NCBI RefSeq assembly: GCF_001274535.1
Contig: NZ_CP012410.1
Span: forward strand, 1,151,126-1,215,125
Direction: 5' to 3'
Origin: Leptotrichia sp. oral taxon 212
Lineage (GTDB): Bacteria > Fusobacteriota > Fusobacteriia > Fusobacteriales > Leptotrichiaceae
DNA: 64,000 nt
The position numbers and the translations under genes are program-made. Within the stretch, counting starts at the first letter, position 1, and the number at the start of each line of letters is the position of its first letter. The notes under the pieces are model-generated. The model was not told the DNA's origin. It was given only the letters and a program-made list of their open reading frames with translations, and searched no databases. Shown piece by piece: positions 27,087 to 37,038 of the stretch.

Positions 27087-27133
27087 TAAGGAGGTAAACT
27101 TTGGCAGGAATGTCTGAGAGCCTCCTTAAATAA
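27087..27133 (+). promoter_or_regulatory. Hairpin enclosing a 10-codon open frame with perfect Shine-Dalgarno
   Basis: TAAGGAGG at 27087-27094 pairs perfectly with CCTCCTTA at 27121-27128. The left arm is a full-strength ribosome site followed at 27101 by TTG and an open frame MAGMSESLLK ending in TAA at 27131-27133. The hairpin would hide the ribosome site, and ribosomes in the frame would open it. It lies between yggT and dgt and could be a leader-peptide type switch for dgt. There is no T-run, so it is not an ordinary terminator. Function is inferred. Confidence 0.4.
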
Positions 27134-27220
27134 TGTATAAATTGAATTATTTAAGTGATTATTACATATATTTTGAAATAATTCAGAAAAAATAAACATG
27201 AAAGAGTTAGAGGATAATTT

Positions 27221-28786
27221 ATGGGAAAATTCAGAATGAGCTGGAGCAGGCTTTTATCAACGGACAGTCAAAGACCTAGAACAAATAGAAAAAATAATCT
27301 ATCTGAAGATAGAAAAATTCAGGAAAATAAAAAAAATGATGAAAACAGGAAAAAAATTACAATAGATCTGAGAAGTGATTTTGAGAGGGATTATCATCGT
27401 ATATTGAGCAGTCCTTCCTTTAGGAGATTGCAGGATAAGACACAGGTATTTCCACTTGAAAAGAATGATTTTATACGTACAAGGCTTACACATTCAATAG
27501 AAGTGTCGTCTTTTGCAAAGTCTCTTGCACAGTCTGTTGCGAGTGAAATAATGCATCAGGGACTGGATAATGAATTCAATTATGAAGAAGCAAACGCAAT
27601 ATCAGACATTCTTGCCAGTTCAGGACTTTTACATGATATTGGAAATCCTCCTTTTGGGCATTTTGGAGAAGATACAATAAGAACATGGTTTCATAGAAAT
27701 CTGGATAAAATTACTATGAAAAATTCCAAAGGAGAAGAAAAAAAGCTGGGAGAAATCCTTAATCCTCAAATGTGCGGAGATCTGTTAAATTTTGAAGGAA
27801 ATGCACAGGCAATAAGGGTGGTGGCAAAACTTCATTTTCTAATTGATGAGAATGGAATGAATCTTACCTATGCCCTGCTCAATACTCTTATTAAATATCC
27901 TGTGGATTCATTAAATATTGATAGAAAAAGTGGTGACATAAAAACAAAGAAAATGGGATACAATCTGGCTGAAAAAGATTTGTTTGAGAAAATTGTGCAA
28001 AGTACAGGAACGAAGAATGAAGAAACAGGGGAAGTGTACCGTCATCCTCTTACTTTTCTTCTGGAAGCGGCAGATGATATAGCGTACTGCACTGCAGATG
28101 TAGAAGATGGAGTGAAAAAAAAATTTATAAAATTCGAAGAACTGGTGGAAGCCTTATATGAAGCAATACCTGAAAATAAGAAGTTACATGAGGATCTTAT
28201 AAATTATAAACTGCATGCAAAAGAGAGAAAATACGATGACCCTGAGTTGTATGCGGTACAAAGATGGGTAGTAAAAATACAGGGAATTTTTATAAGAGCA
28301 GTTGTAGGATCGTTTATACAGAATTACGATACCATAATGAATGGAGAATATAAAAGAGATCTCTTTGCAGATACAGAAGCTGAAATTCTTCTTAAAACCT
28401 TGAAAAATATTGCATATAATGAAGTTTTTGATGCAAAGGCAATTGTAAAGATGGAAGTAACAGCCAACAATATTATAAATTATTTTTTAGATAATTTTAT
28501 AAGCTCGGTTCTGTACTGGGACACAGAATATGAGAATGAAATGCAGGGAATAGATAAAAAATATCTTTCGATTCTTTCTGAAACACATAGATATATTTAT
28601 AGCTATTATAGTGAACTGTATGCCGGCAGTGAAGAAATATCTCAAATATCTGATGATAATGAAAAGAAAGAAAAAATATATTCATATAAACTTTATTTAA
28701 GAATATTGCTTGTTACCGATTATATTTCTGGAATGACAGACAGTTTCATGAAAACATCATATCAGGAATTAATTGGAATTGAATAG
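27221..28786 (+). CDS. dgt: Deoxyguanosinetriphosphate triphosphohydrolase
   Basis: dGTPase removes triphosphate from dGTP (and often other dNTPs), helping set dNTP pools and sometimes limiting phage. The 521-residue protein has the HD-domain metal site: His in RLTHSIEV, HD at 138-139 in LLHDIGNPPFGHFGE, and a later Asp in LLEAADDIAYCTADVED, all diagnostic of the dNTPase family. The C-terminal half is helical. The N-terminal 45 residues are basic and variable. It stands alone between the leader hairpin at 27087 and glgP. Length is normal for the long Dgt type. Confidence 0.93.
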   Translation: MGKFRMSWSRLLSTDSQRPRTNRKNNLSEDRKIQENKKNDENRKKITIDLRSDFERDYHRILSSPSFRRLQDKTQVFPLEKNDFIRTRLTHSIEVSSFAKSLAQSVASEIMHQGLDNEFNYEEANAISDILASSGLLHDIGNPPFGHFGEDTIRTWFHRNLDKITMKNSKGEEKKLGEILNPQMCGDLLNFEGNAQAIRVVAKLHFLIDENGMNLTYALLNTLIKYPVDSLNIDRKSGDIKTKKMGYNLAEKDLFEKIVQSTGTKNEETGEVYRHPLTFLLEAADDIAYCTADVEDGVKKKFIKFEELVEALYEAIPENKKLHEDLINYKLHAKERKYDDPELYAVQRWVVKIQGIFIRAVVGSFIQNYDTIMNGEYKRDLFADTEAEILLKTLKNIAYNEVFDAKAIVKMEVTANNIINYFLDNFISSVLYWDTEYENEMQGIDKKYLSILSETHRYIYSYYSELYAGSEEISQISDDNEKKEKIYSYKLYLRILLVTDYISGMTDSFMKTSYQELIGIE

Positions 28787-28907
28787 AAAACTCTATTTTT
28801 GATCATAATTCTTATTAAGAACAGTTAAAATTAAATAAAACTAATAATTTGCATTATATATACGAATATTAAAAAACATAAAAATATAATATGAATCATA
28901 AAAATAC

Positions 28908-28936
28908 TAGTAAAAACAATAAAAAATGTGTATAAT
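28908..28936 (+). promoter_or_regulatory. Probable glgP promoter
   Basis: TATAAT at 28931-28936 lies 17 bp from a weak TAGTAA at 28908-28913. It overlaps the first codons of the longest open frame, which argues against the GTG at 28928 as the start of glgP. Confidence 0.45.
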
Positions 28937-29008
28937 AACAGGGTAATGCTAGAAATAAAATATTTAAAAGATAATGATTATTTTAAAAATGGAAGGAAGG
29001 TCAGAGAG

Positions 29009-31471
29009 ATGGTTATAGACAAACCTCAATTAAAAGACAGTATTCTTAGAAAGTTGAGAAGACAGTACGGTAAAACGATAGAAGAAGCTCATGAATATGA
29101 AATTTATTATGCTGTTTCAAGGGCAACTTTAGACTATGTAGTCGAAAATTGGTACAATACAAAAAAAACATATGCAAAGAAATGTGTTAAACAAATATAT
29201 TACTTTTCAGCAGAATTTCTGATGGGACGTTATTTAGGGAACAATCTTATTAATCTTCAGATGAATGAAGTAATAAAAGAAACATTGAGTGAACTTGGAG
29301 TAGATATCAACAAAATTGAAGATCATGAAATTGATACAGGACTTGGTAATGGTGGATTAGGAAGACTTGCAGCATGTTTTCTGGATTCAATGGCAACACT
29401 TAAATTGCCAGGAAATGGATATGGATTAAGATATAAATACGGTATGTTTGAACAGAGAATTGAAAATGGTTTTCAGGTGGAATACCCTGACAACTGGACA
29501 AAATATGGGGATCCATGGTCAATAAAGAGAATGGACAGGGTATTTGAAGTAAAATTTGGAGGAAAAATAGAAGTTCATAGAGATGAAGTAGGTAAAGAAT
29601 ACTTCAAGAGAGTAGATACTGAAAATGTTCTTGCAGTAGCTTATGATGTTCCTATAATAGGGTATGGAAATGAAACAGTAAATACACTTAGATTGTGGGA
29701 AGCAAGATCACCTGAAGGATTTGACCTTAATCTCTTTAACTCACAGAAGTATCTGATGGCTTCAGAAAAAGCAATAGAAGCTGAAGATATTTCAAGAGTA
29801 CTGTATCCAAATGACACTGAAAAAGATGGGAAACTGCTAAGACTTAAACAGCAGTATTTCTTCACATCAGCTTCGTTACAGGATATAGTGAGAAGATATA
29901 AATCAATATACGGAAATGATTTTTCGAAATTCCATGAAAAGGTGGCAATTCAGCTGAATGATACTCATCCTGTAGTTGCAATACCTGAATTAATGAGAAT
30001 TTTCCTTGACTATGAAAAATTAGGATGGGATGAAGCATGGTCAATATGTAAAAAAGTGTTTGCATACACTAACCATACAATATTGTCAGAAGCATTGGAA
30101 AAATGGGATATTTCATTATTCCAGCCACTTCTGCCTAGAACTTATCAGATTGTTGAAGAAATAAACAGAAGGTTTATGGATGATCTGAATGAAAGATACA
30201 ACGGAGACTGGCAAAAAATACAGTATATGTCAATTATTGGAAATGGACAGATAAGAATGGCATGGCTTGCAATAGTAGGTTCACATAAGGTAAATGGAGT
30301 TGCGGCATTGCATACTGAAATATTGAAAAATTCAGAGCTGAAGGACTGGTATGACCTTTATCCTGAAAAGTTCCTGAACAAGACGAATGGAATTACTCAA
30401 AGAAGATGGTTGTTAAAAGCTAATCCTGAGCTGGCAGCATTGATTACAGAACTTATTGGAGATAAATGGATTACAGATTTATATGAACTGAAGAAATTGG
30501 AACATTTTATTGAAAATGATGATGTGCTTAACAGACTTGCTGAAATTAAGTTTAATAATAAGAAAAAATTAGCAGACTATATTAAGGAAACAGCAGGAAT
30601 TGAAGTTAATCCTGACTCAATTTTTGATATTCAGGTAAAAAGACTTCACGAATACAAAAGACAGCTGTTAAATGTATTACATATAATGGATCTGTATAAT
30701 AAACTGAAGGAAAATCCATTACTTGACATAGAACCTAGAACATTTATATTTGGTGCCAAAGCGGCGGCAGGATACAGAAGGGCAAAGGGAATTATTAAGT
30801 TAATCAATGCAGTTGCTGAAAAAGTGAATAATGATACAGATATTAATGATAAAATAAAAGTTGTCTTCCTTGAAAATTATAGAGTTTCACTTGCAGAAAA
30901 AATATTTCCTGCGGCAGATGTTTCAGAGCAAATTTCTACAGCAGGCAAGGAAGCATCAGGAACAGGGAATATGAAATTCATGCTTAATGGAGCAATTACT
31001 ATAGGAACATTAGATGGGGCAAACGTGGAAATCGTAGAAGAAGCTGGAAGTGAAAATGCATTTATTTTTGGACTGAAGGCAAATGAAGTTGAAGAACTAC
31101 AGCACAGTAATTCATATAATCCATTTGAAGAATATAACAATATTGAAGGCCTGAAAAAAGTTATCGATCAGTTAGGTGACGGAACTTATGATGACAATCA
31201 TACAGGTATATTTAGGGAATTGCAGGCTTCACTTTTATATGGAGTGGAAGGTTCAAGACCTGATGTATATTTCCTTCTAAAAGATTTTGACTCTTACAGG
31301 GATGCACAGGCTGAACTTGGAAGAGCGTACAGGGATAAAAGAAACTGGGCTAAAAAAACTCTTAAGAATATAGCTAATGCAGGAAAATTTAGCTCTGACA
31401 GAACTATAATGGAATATGCAAAAGAAATATGGGATGTTCATCCTGTAGAAGTAGAAGATTATATAAACTAG
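29009..31471 (+). CDS. glgP: Glycogen/alpha-glucan phosphorylase
   Basis: This GT35 enzyme releases glucose-1-phosphate from alpha-1,4-glucans. The 820-residue protein has normal length. It shows the catalytic-core segments LGNGGLGRLAACFLDS, the substrate loop region with QLNDTHPVVAIPELMR, and the pyridoxal-phosphate lysine (Lys 656) in EASGTGNMKFMLNG. The ATG at 29009 is preferred over upstream codons because GGAAGGAAGG is just before it and a -10 box lies inside the longer frame. No other glycogen genes are in the window, so it could also serve maltodextrin breakdown. Confidence 0.95.
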   Translation: MVIDKPQLKDSILRKLRRQYGKTIEEAHEYEIYYAVSRATLDYVVENWYNTKKTYAKKCVKQIYYFSAEFLMGRYLGNNLINLQMNEVIKETLSELGVDINKIEDHEIDTGLGNGGLGRLAACFLDSMATLKLPGNGYGLRYKYGMFEQRIENGFQVEYPDNWTKYGDPWSIKRMDRVFEVKFGGKIEVHRDEVGKEYFKRVDTENVLAVAYDVPIIGYGNETVNTLRLWEARSPEGFDLNLFNSQKYLMASEKAIEAEDISRVLYPNDTEKDGKLLRLKQQYFFTSASLQDIVRRYKSIYGNDFSKFHEKVAIQLNDTHPVVAIPELMRIFLDYEKLGWDEAWSICKKVFAYTNHTILSEALEKWDISLFQPLLPRTYQIVEEINRRFMDDLNERYNGDWQKIQYMSIIGNGQIRMAWLAIVGSHKVNGVAALHTEILKNSELKDWYDLYPEKFLNKTNGITQRRWLLKANPELAALITELIGDKWITDLYELKKLEHFIENDDVLNRLAEIKFNNKKKLADYIKETAGIEVNPDSIFDIQVKRLHEYKRQLLNVLHIMDLYNKLKENPLLDIEPRTFIFGAKAAAGYRRAKGIIKLINAVAEKVNNDTDINDKIKVVFLENYRVSLAEKIFPAADVSEQISTAGKEASGTGNMKFMLNGAITIGTLDGANVEIVEEAGSENAFIFGLKANEVEELQHSNSYNPFEEYNNIEGLKKVIDQLGDGTYDDNHTGIFRELQASLLYGVEGSRPDVYFLLKDFDSYRDAQAELGRAYRDKRNWAKKTLKNIANAGKFSSDRTIMEYAKEIWDVHPVEVEDYIN

Positions 31472-31532
31472 AACGATTGACTAAAAGTATATTATCTGTT
31501 ATACTTGATATAAATACATAGGAGGTGCAAAT

Positions 31533-31742
31533 ATGGAATTAGTAAATAAGGACATGAATATAATGGAAGCAGTGGAAAAGTATCCTGTAATTGCGCAAGT
31601 ATTGATGAGATACGGACTTGGATGTGTAGGATGCATAATTTCAAGTGCTGAAACTTTAGGTGAAGGAATTGCTGCCCACGGATTAAATCCTGATATTATA
31701 ATAGAAGAAGTAAATATGATATTAGAAAAACAGGGAGAATAA
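31533..31742 (+). CDS. DUF1858 domain protein (CxxC redox-type)
   Basis: A 69-residue protein that is essentially one DUF1858 domain, the small helical domain found alone or attached to hybrid-cluster-associated redox proteins. It has the CVGC pair (Cys 31 and 34) in YGLGCVGCIISSAETL and the typical start with two short helices. A thiol redox or metal-binding role is suspected for the family but not shown. A strong TAGGAGGTG site precedes the ATG. It lies 60 bp after glgP and ends at a terminator. Confidence 0.88.
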   Translation: MELVNKDMNIMEAVEKYPVIAQVLMRYGLGCVGCIISSAETLGEGIAAHGLNPDIIIEEVNMILEKQGE

Positions 31743-31779
31743 TCACAGAAATCAATTAAAATTATAGAACTTTAAAAAT

Positions 31780-31837
31780 AGAAACTGTTCAAAATAAGAA
31801 TCTTTTTCTTGAATTTTGATACAGTTCTATTTTTTTG
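31780..31837 (+). terminator. Terminator of the DUF1858 gene
   Basis: An imperfect stem (GAAACTGTTCAAAAT at 31781-31795 with ATTTTGATACAGTTC from 31813) has small bulges and is followed by a T-run at 31831-31837. Confidence 0.65.
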
Positions 31838-31923
31838 TAGTAGAAAATTAACTTTAATATATTATCCTTCTAGAGAAATGGACATAAAATGTATTGTCAA
31901 AATTATAATTTTATAAGTTTTAT

Positions 31924-31952
31924 TTGACAAAATAAAAAACACAAGTTATAAT
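31924..31952 (+). promoter_or_regulatory. Perfect consensus promoter of the FadL-like gene
   Basis: TTGACA at 31924-31929 and TATAAT at 31947-31952 with exactly 17 bp between them is a full sigma-70 consensus, the strongest promoter in the window. It implies high constitutive expression of the porin. Confidence 0.85.
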
Positions 31953-31987
31953 TGTATAGACATTAAAGAAAATTATAAGGAGAAACT

Positions 31988-33280
31988 ATGAAACTAAAAA
32001 TTGTAATTATGTCATTATTGGCAAGTATACTTATGAGTGCTGCAAGTATAGATTATTTATCAAATAACTCAGCATCTTATTTCCAGAATCCATCTCAGAC
32101 AGGGAAAATATCAGTAGAAGGGATTTTTTATAACCCTGCCGGTACAGTATTTTTAGAAGATGGAACATATTTAAACCTAAATATGCAAAATTCCTTGATA
32201 GAAGAATCAATGACTTTAAAGGGAAAGAAATATAAATCTAAAAACTATGCAGGAGCCCCTTCATTTAATCTTTTATATAAAAAAGATAAATTTTCATTAT
32301 TTGGAAATGCTAGTGTAGTAGCAGGAGGTGCAACTTTAAAATATAAGGATGGTGTAGTTGGAGTAGAACTTGCGGCGGATGCTTTCAACCAGCTTACAGG
32401 TGGACGTCTGGGAGCCAGATTAACTACAAATAATTTTAAAGGGCAGAATAGATATTATCAGTTGACTTTTGGAGGAGCTTATAAAGTTAATGAACAGTTT
32501 TCAATATCAGGAGGATTGAGATATGTTCTTGGTGTAAGAAAGCTCAAAGGGAATGCTATATATAGCTACAATCCATTAGTTGGAAGAATGATAGGATTAA
32601 GCGGAAATGAACTTCATATTGATTCAGAAAGAACAGCAAACGGTATCGGAGGAACAATCGGATTTGATTATAAACCTACTGATACATTAAACTTTGCATT
32701 AAAATACGATACTCCGGTAAAAATGAAATTTAAAGCTAAGGCAACTGAAGTAAAGGGAATGTCAATAGCAGGAAGACCATTGGGAATTTCATTATTCTAT
32801 CCTGAATATGCAGATGGTGCAGAATACAGAAGGGATTTACCAGGAGTTCTTTCAATAGGTGTTTCAAAAAATGTTGACAGATTTACATATTCCGGAGGAT
32901 ATATCCATTACTTCAATAAATCTGCTAAAATGGACAGATTTAAATATAAAGATGGATATGAACTTAATTTCGGTATAGATTACAGAATTAATGATAAATT
33001 CACATGGCATGCCGGATTTAACTATGCAAATACAGGTGCTCCAAGAAATACATATACAGATGTAGAATATGCAATAAATTCCCAGATATATGCTACAGGA
33101 CTTACTTATAAGCCTACAGAAAATTCAGAATGGAAATTTGGGATAGCTCATGTTTCATATAATTCTGCAAACGGAGAAAAGGAAAACAGTGTATTAAGAG
33201 GAGTAAGCCTTGATAAATCAAAAGTTAAGTATGATAAATCAATAAATGTATTCACAGTAGGATATACACATAAATTTTAA
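31988..33280 (+). CDS. OmpP1/FadL family outer-membrane transport protein
   Basis: The 430-residue precursor has a signal peptide (about 1-19, ending SAAS) followed by the FadL-type hatch region rich in Asn/Ser with NPAGTVFLEDG and then alternating amphipathic strands. It ends VFTVGYTHKF, an aromatic-terminal beta-signal. The family takes up long-chain fatty acids or other hydrophobic compounds across the outer membrane; the substrate here is unknown. AAGGAG lies before the ATG. It is a single gene between a consensus promoter and a strong terminator. Confidence 0.9.
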   Translation: MKLKIVIMSLLASILMSAASIDYLSNNSASYFQNPSQTGKISVEGIFYNPAGTVFLEDGTYLNLNMQNSLIEESMTLKGKKYKSKNYAGAPSFNLLYKKDKFSLFGNASVVAGGATLKYKDGVVGVELAADAFNQLTGGRLGARLTTNNFKGQNRYYQLTFGGAYKVNEQFSISGGLRYVLGVRKLKGNAIYSYNPLVGRMIGLSGNELHIDSERTANGIGGTIGFDYKPTDTLNFALKYDTPVKMKFKAKATEVKGMSIAGRPLGISLFYPEYADGAEYRRDLPGVLSIGVSKNVDRFTYSGGYIHYFNKSAKMDRFKYKDGYELNFGIDYRINDKFTWHAGFNYANTGAPRNTYTDVEYAINSQIYATGLTYKPTENSEWKFGIAHVSYNSANGEKENSVLRGVSLDKSKVKYDKSINVFTVGYTHKF

Positions 33281-33315
33281 ATTTAAAAAATTATTTAGAA
33301 TAATATAAAAAGCAT

Positions 33316-33358
33316 AAGAAACTGTTTGAAAATCTAGTATTTAAAACAGTTTCTTTTT
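33316..33358 (+). terminator. Terminator of the FadL-like gene
   Basis: A perfect 12-bp stem (AAGAAACTGTTT at 33316-33327 with AAACAGTTTCTT at 33344-33355) runs into a T-run. Confidence 0.8.
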
Positions 33359-33386
33359 GTATTTTAAATATATTCCATAAAGTGTG

Positions 33387-33415
33387 TGGACTTAATTCGA
33401 TATTTCCTGTATAAT
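33387..33415 (+). promoter_or_regulatory. Promoter of the B3/4 protein gene
   Basis: TGGACT at 33387-33392, a 17-bp spacer and TATAAT at 33410-33415. Confidence 0.6.
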
Positions 33416-33468
33416 ATAAATAAAAATTTAATTTGTAAAAATAGAAAGTGGAGAAGGAGCTGATAGGT

Positions 33469-34176
33469 ATGAGTACTTTTATAGTGGATAATTCATTCTG
33501 GGAAATTTTTCCGGAGGCTAGTGTAGGAGTGTTAGTTCTGGATAATTTAGATAACACAAAGAAATCTTCAGAAAATGTAATAAAATTACTGGAAAATGCA
33601 AATGAAGAAGCAAAAAAACATCTGACAGAAGCACAGCTGAGCCAGAATCCTGTCATTTCCATATGGAGAGAAGCTTATCAAAAATTTAAGACAAAAAAAG
33701 GAGTACGTTCGAGTATAGAAGCGCTTCTTAAAAGAGTAGAAAAAGGAAATGCTGTAGGAACAATAAATCCCTTAGTTGACATATATAATTCCATTTCGTT
33801 GAAATATGGTATGCCTTGTGGAGCTGAGGATATAGATACATTTGAAGGTAATCTGATTTTAGGAGTAACTGAAGGTGGCGATGAATTTTATGCATTAGGA
33901 GATGAAGAAAATTCACCAACACTTGCAGGAGAAGTATGTTACAAAGATGATAAGGGAGCTGTGTGCCGTTGTTTTAACTGGAGAGACGGAAAAAGAACTA
34001 TGATTACAGAGAATACAAAGAAAGCATTTGTAGTTATTGAAGCAGTAAATTCTGATAGGGATGAGGATATAACAAAAGCTCTTGAAGAGATAGCTGTTTA
34101 TGCAGGAGAAGAGCTTGGAGCAAAAAAAGTAAGATTGGAGATATTGAAGAAGGACAATAATACATTAGAATTGTAA
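33469..34176 (+). CDS. B3/4 domain-containing protein
   Basis: The 235-residue protein is a free-standing B3/4 domain, the fold that edits mischarged tRNA in the beta subunit of phenylalanyl-tRNA synthetase. Recognisable parts are the central VDIYNSISLKYGMPCGAEDID segment and the later CRCFNWRDGKRTMIT strand pair. Free B3/4 proteins are common in low-GC bacteria and are presumed to bind or edit tRNA or an amino acid. The ATG at 33469 has AAGGAG nine bases upstream; the longer GTG start overlaps that site. It has its own promoter, and the GH32 gene follows after 44 bp. Confidence 0.85.
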   Translation: MSTFIVDNSFWEIFPEASVGVLVLDNLDNTKKSSENVIKLLENANEEAKKHLTEAQLSQNPVISIWREAYQKFKTKKGVRSSIEALLKRVEKGNAVGTINPLVDIYNSISLKYGMPCGAEDIDTFEGNLILGVTEGGDEFYALGDEENSPTLAGEVCYKDDKGAVCRCFNWRDGKRTMITENTKKAFVVIEAVNSDRDEDITKALEEIAVYAGEELGAKKVRLEILKKDNNTLEL

Positions 34177-34220
34177 TATTTGATTTATATGATGAAAATA
34201 TATTTTGTATGGGGTGACTT

Positions 34221-35684
34221 ATGGATTTTAAACATGTCAAGGAAAATGAAGAAAAATCTGTTTTAGAGAAAAAGGAAAAAGTGAATCAGGATTTTTGGAG
34301 ACAGAAATATCATCTGCAGGGAATTGTAGGATTGATTAACGATCCAAATGGTTTTTCACAGTTCAAGGGGAAATATCACCTTTTTTATCAATGGAATCCT
34401 TTAAAGACAGATCATACTGCGAAATACTGGGCACATAGCGTGAGTGACAACCTGCTTCATTGGGAAAGGAAAAATACAGCACTTAGGCCTGATACATGGT
34501 ATTCTAAAAATGGAGTATATTCAGGAAGCGGAATAGTTATAGATGAAAAGCTTTATCTGTTTTATACAGGAAACGTAAAAGATGAAGAAGGAAACAGAAG
34601 TTCCTATCAATGTTTTGCAGTTTCAGAAGATGGGGAAAATTTTGAAAGATTTGAGCCTAGTATAGTAAATCAGCCTGATGGCTACACAAGACATATAAGA
34701 GATCCTAAAATTTGGGAAAAAGACGGGAAATATTATGCAGTTATTGGAATTCAAAGTGAAAAACTTGAAGGGAAAGTAGGTTTATACAGTTCGGAAGATT
34801 TAAAGGACTGGAAGTTTTTAGGTGAAATTGCAGGTGGAAATAGAGGTCTGCTAGGAGATTTCGGATATATGTGGGAATGTCCCGACTATTTCCAATTAAA
34901 GGATGAAAAAACAGGAAAAATTGTGGATATACTGGCAGTGTGTCCTCAAGGAATGGAAGCAGAAGGAGATTTGTATAATAACAAATATCAGAGTGGATAT
35001 TTCTTTGGAAAATTAAACTATGAAAAACCTGAATTTGAAATTTCTTCTGAGTTTACTGAGCTTGACAGAGGTCATGACTTTTATGCACCACAGACAATGG
35101 AAGATGATAAGGGAAGAAGAATTCTTGTTGGATGGATGGGAGTTCCAGAAGAGGAAGACTATCCTACAGTTAAAAATGAATGGCTTCATTGCCTTACTTT
35201 ACCTCGTGAACTGAAGGTAATAGACGGAGTACTTTATCAGTTGCCTATAGATGAAATGCATAGCATAAGAGGTGAAAAAATAGAATTTAACGGAACAGTA
35301 AATGGAGAAACAGTAATAGGAAAAGGTATGGTATATGAGATAAAAGCTGATTTTTCTGATTTTTCGGATGATTTTGGACTTAAACTGAGAGCTGATGAAA
35401 ACAATGAGATGGTAATAAAGTTTGATTATAAGGAAAAGAAGCTTGTTCTGGACAGAAGCAGAGGAGAACAGCCTGATAAAAAACCTAGAAAAGTATATTT
35501 AGGAGATATTGAAAAGCTGGATTTAAGAATATTTGTAGACAATTCATCTGTTGAAGTATTTGTAAATGGTGGAAAGGAAGTATTCAGTTCCAGAATTTTC
35601 CCTCAGAAAAATGCAGATGGAATAAAGGTCTTTTCTGAAGGAAATGTAAACGTCAAAATTGAAAAATGGGAATGGCAGGATTAA
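34221..35684 (+). CDS. scrB: Sucrose-6-phosphate hydrolase / beta-fructosidase (GH32)
   Basis: GH32 enzymes split sucrose-6-phosphate (or sucrose and related fructosides) to give fructose. The 487-residue cytoplasmic protein (no signal) has the nucleophile Asp 41 in LINDPNGF, the transition-state stabiliser Asp 161 in RDPKIW and the acid/base Glu 219 in ECPDYF, followed by a C-terminal beta-sandwich (about 350-487). No PTS or other sugar transporter is adjacent, so whether the natural substrate is phosphorylated cannot be told from the window. Confidence 0.88.
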   Translation: MDFKHVKENEEKSVLEKKEKVNQDFWRQKYHLQGIVGLINDPNGFSQFKGKYHLFYQWNPLKTDHTAKYWAHSVSDNLLHWERKNTALRPDTWYSKNGVYSGSGIVIDEKLYLFYTGNVKDEEGNRSSYQCFAVSEDGENFERFEPSIVNQPDGYTRHIRDPKIWEKDGKYYAVIGIQSEKLEGKVGLYSSEDLKDWKFLGEIAGGNRGLLGDFGYMWECPDYFQLKDEKTGKIVDILAVCPQGMEAEGDLYNNKYQSGYFFGKLNYEKPEFEISSEFTELDRGHDFYAPQTMEDDKGRRILVGWMGVPEEEDYPTVKNEWLHCLTLPRELKVIDGVLYQLPIDEMHSIRGEKIEFNGTVNGETVIGKGMVYEIKADFSDFSDDFGLKLRADENNEMVIKFDYKEKKLVLDRSRGEQPDKKPRKVYLGDIEKLDLRIFVDNSSVEVFVNGGKEVFSSRIFPQKNADGIKVFSEGNVNVKIEKWEWQD

Positions 35685-35709
35685 AAAAATATAAATTAGG
35701 GATTGTAAA

Positions 35710-37017
35710 ATGAGAGAAAAAAAGAATATAAAATTAGATATAGTAAATTTACTGGATGAAATCCAGAATGGAAAATATAGTAATATTCAGATGAATTATT
35801 ATTTCAGTCAAAATGAATATTCAAAAAAGGAAAGGGAATTCATAACAAATATAATAAATGTTACACTTAAGAATCTCATATTTGTAGATTATATACTTGG
35901 CCAGACTGTAAGAAATATTCAGAAGCGTAAAATAAAACAGCTTCTGAGAATATCAGTCGCCCAGATATTGTTTATGGATTCTGATAATGCAGGGGTAGTC
36001 TATGAAGCGGGAGAAATTTCCAAAATAATAAATAAGCATCAGACAGGATTTGTAAATGCGACTTTGCAGGCAATTATTAAAAATAAGGAGGAAATCATAA
36101 ATGCCATACCTGAAGATAAAAAGGAGGGCATAGTAAATTCATATCCTCAATGGTTTGTAAATAAGCTTAAAACTGATTATCCTGATGATTATCTGGCTAT
36201 GATGAAAGCATATAAGGAACGTAGTTATCTTTCTGTCAGATATAACAGTAAAAAATTAAGTAAAGAAGATTTTGAAAAAATATTATCGGAAATAAAAAGT
36301 GAAGTTCTATTTTCTGCTGACGAAGTACATTACCTTTCAAATGGAAATATACTGACAACAGAAGAATATAAACGAGGGGATATAATAATACAGGATGCTT
36401 CCTCGTATATTGCAGTAAAAAATCTGGATGTATCAGAAAAGGATACGGTACTTGACGCCTGTGCGGCTCCAGGAGGAAAATCACTGGTAATATTGCAGAC
36501 ATTCAGTCCAAAATTACTTCTAGCAACAGATATACATGAGCATAAAATAGAAGTAATGAAAAAAATGAAGGAAAGATATGGATATGATAATTTTGAAATA
36601 AAACTGAATGATGCAGCAAATATTGAAAACCTGAATATGAAGTTTGACAGAATTTTACTTGATGTTCCATGTAGTGGACTTGGAGTTTTACGTAAAAAGC
36701 CTGAAAAAATATATAATCTGACATCTGATGATATTAAAAATCTAAAAAAATTACAGAAAAAAATATTTGACAGTGCTTATTCATGTTTAAATGATGACGG
36801 AATAATTTTATACAGCACATGCACTTTTACTGAAAATGAGAATACAAATAATCTAAAGTATTTTTTAGAAAAATATGATGATCTGAAAGTGGTAGAAATA
36901 GAAGTACCAGAAAATGTAATTATCAGCAAAGATGAATTTGGTGGAACATATATAAGCTATAAAAATCAATATTTAGATGGTTTTTATATAGCTAAACTGA
37001 AAAAAGCAAAGAAATAA
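35710..37017 (+). CDS. rsmB: 16S rRNA (cytosine-967-C5)-methyltransferase RsmB
   Basis: RsmB methylates C967 of 16S rRNA with S-adenosylmethionine. The 435-residue protein has an N-terminal NusB-like RNA-binding domain (about 5-130) and a C-terminal methyltransferase domain with DACAAPGGKS (motif I, about 255), the catalytic-cysteine segments DVPCSGLGVLRKKPE and LYSTCTFTENEN. Length is normal. It is 25 bp after the GH32 gene and 21 bp before the CCA-transferase gene, so it heads or joins an RNA-modification run. Confidence 0.93.
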   Translation: MREKKNIKLDIVNLLDEIQNGKYSNIQMNYYFSQNEYSKKEREFITNIINVTLKNLIFVDYILGQTVRNIQKRKIKQLLRISVAQILFMDSDNAGVVYEAGEISKIINKHQTGFVNATLQAIIKNKEEIINAIPEDKKEGIVNSYPQWFVNKLKTDYPDDYLAMMKAYKERSYLSVRYNSKKLSKEDFEKILSEIKSEVLFSADEVHYLSNGNILTTEEYKRGDIIIQDASSYIAVKNLDVSEKDTVLDACAAPGGKSLVILQTFSPKLLLATDIHEHKIEVMKKMKERYGYDNFEIKLNDAANIENLNMKFDRILLDVPCSGLGVLRKKPEKIYNLTSDDIKNLKKLQKKIFDSAYSCLNDDGIILYSTCTFTENENTNNLKYFLEKYDDLKVVEIEVPENVIISKDEFGGTYISYKNQYLDGFYIAKLKKAKK

Positions 37018-37038
37018 CTTTTAGAAAGGATATCCGAT

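Noticed and set aside
28928-28948. GTG start for glgP at 28928
   Set aside because: It overlaps a TATAAT box, lacks a ribosome site, and GlgP homology begins near the ATG at 29009.
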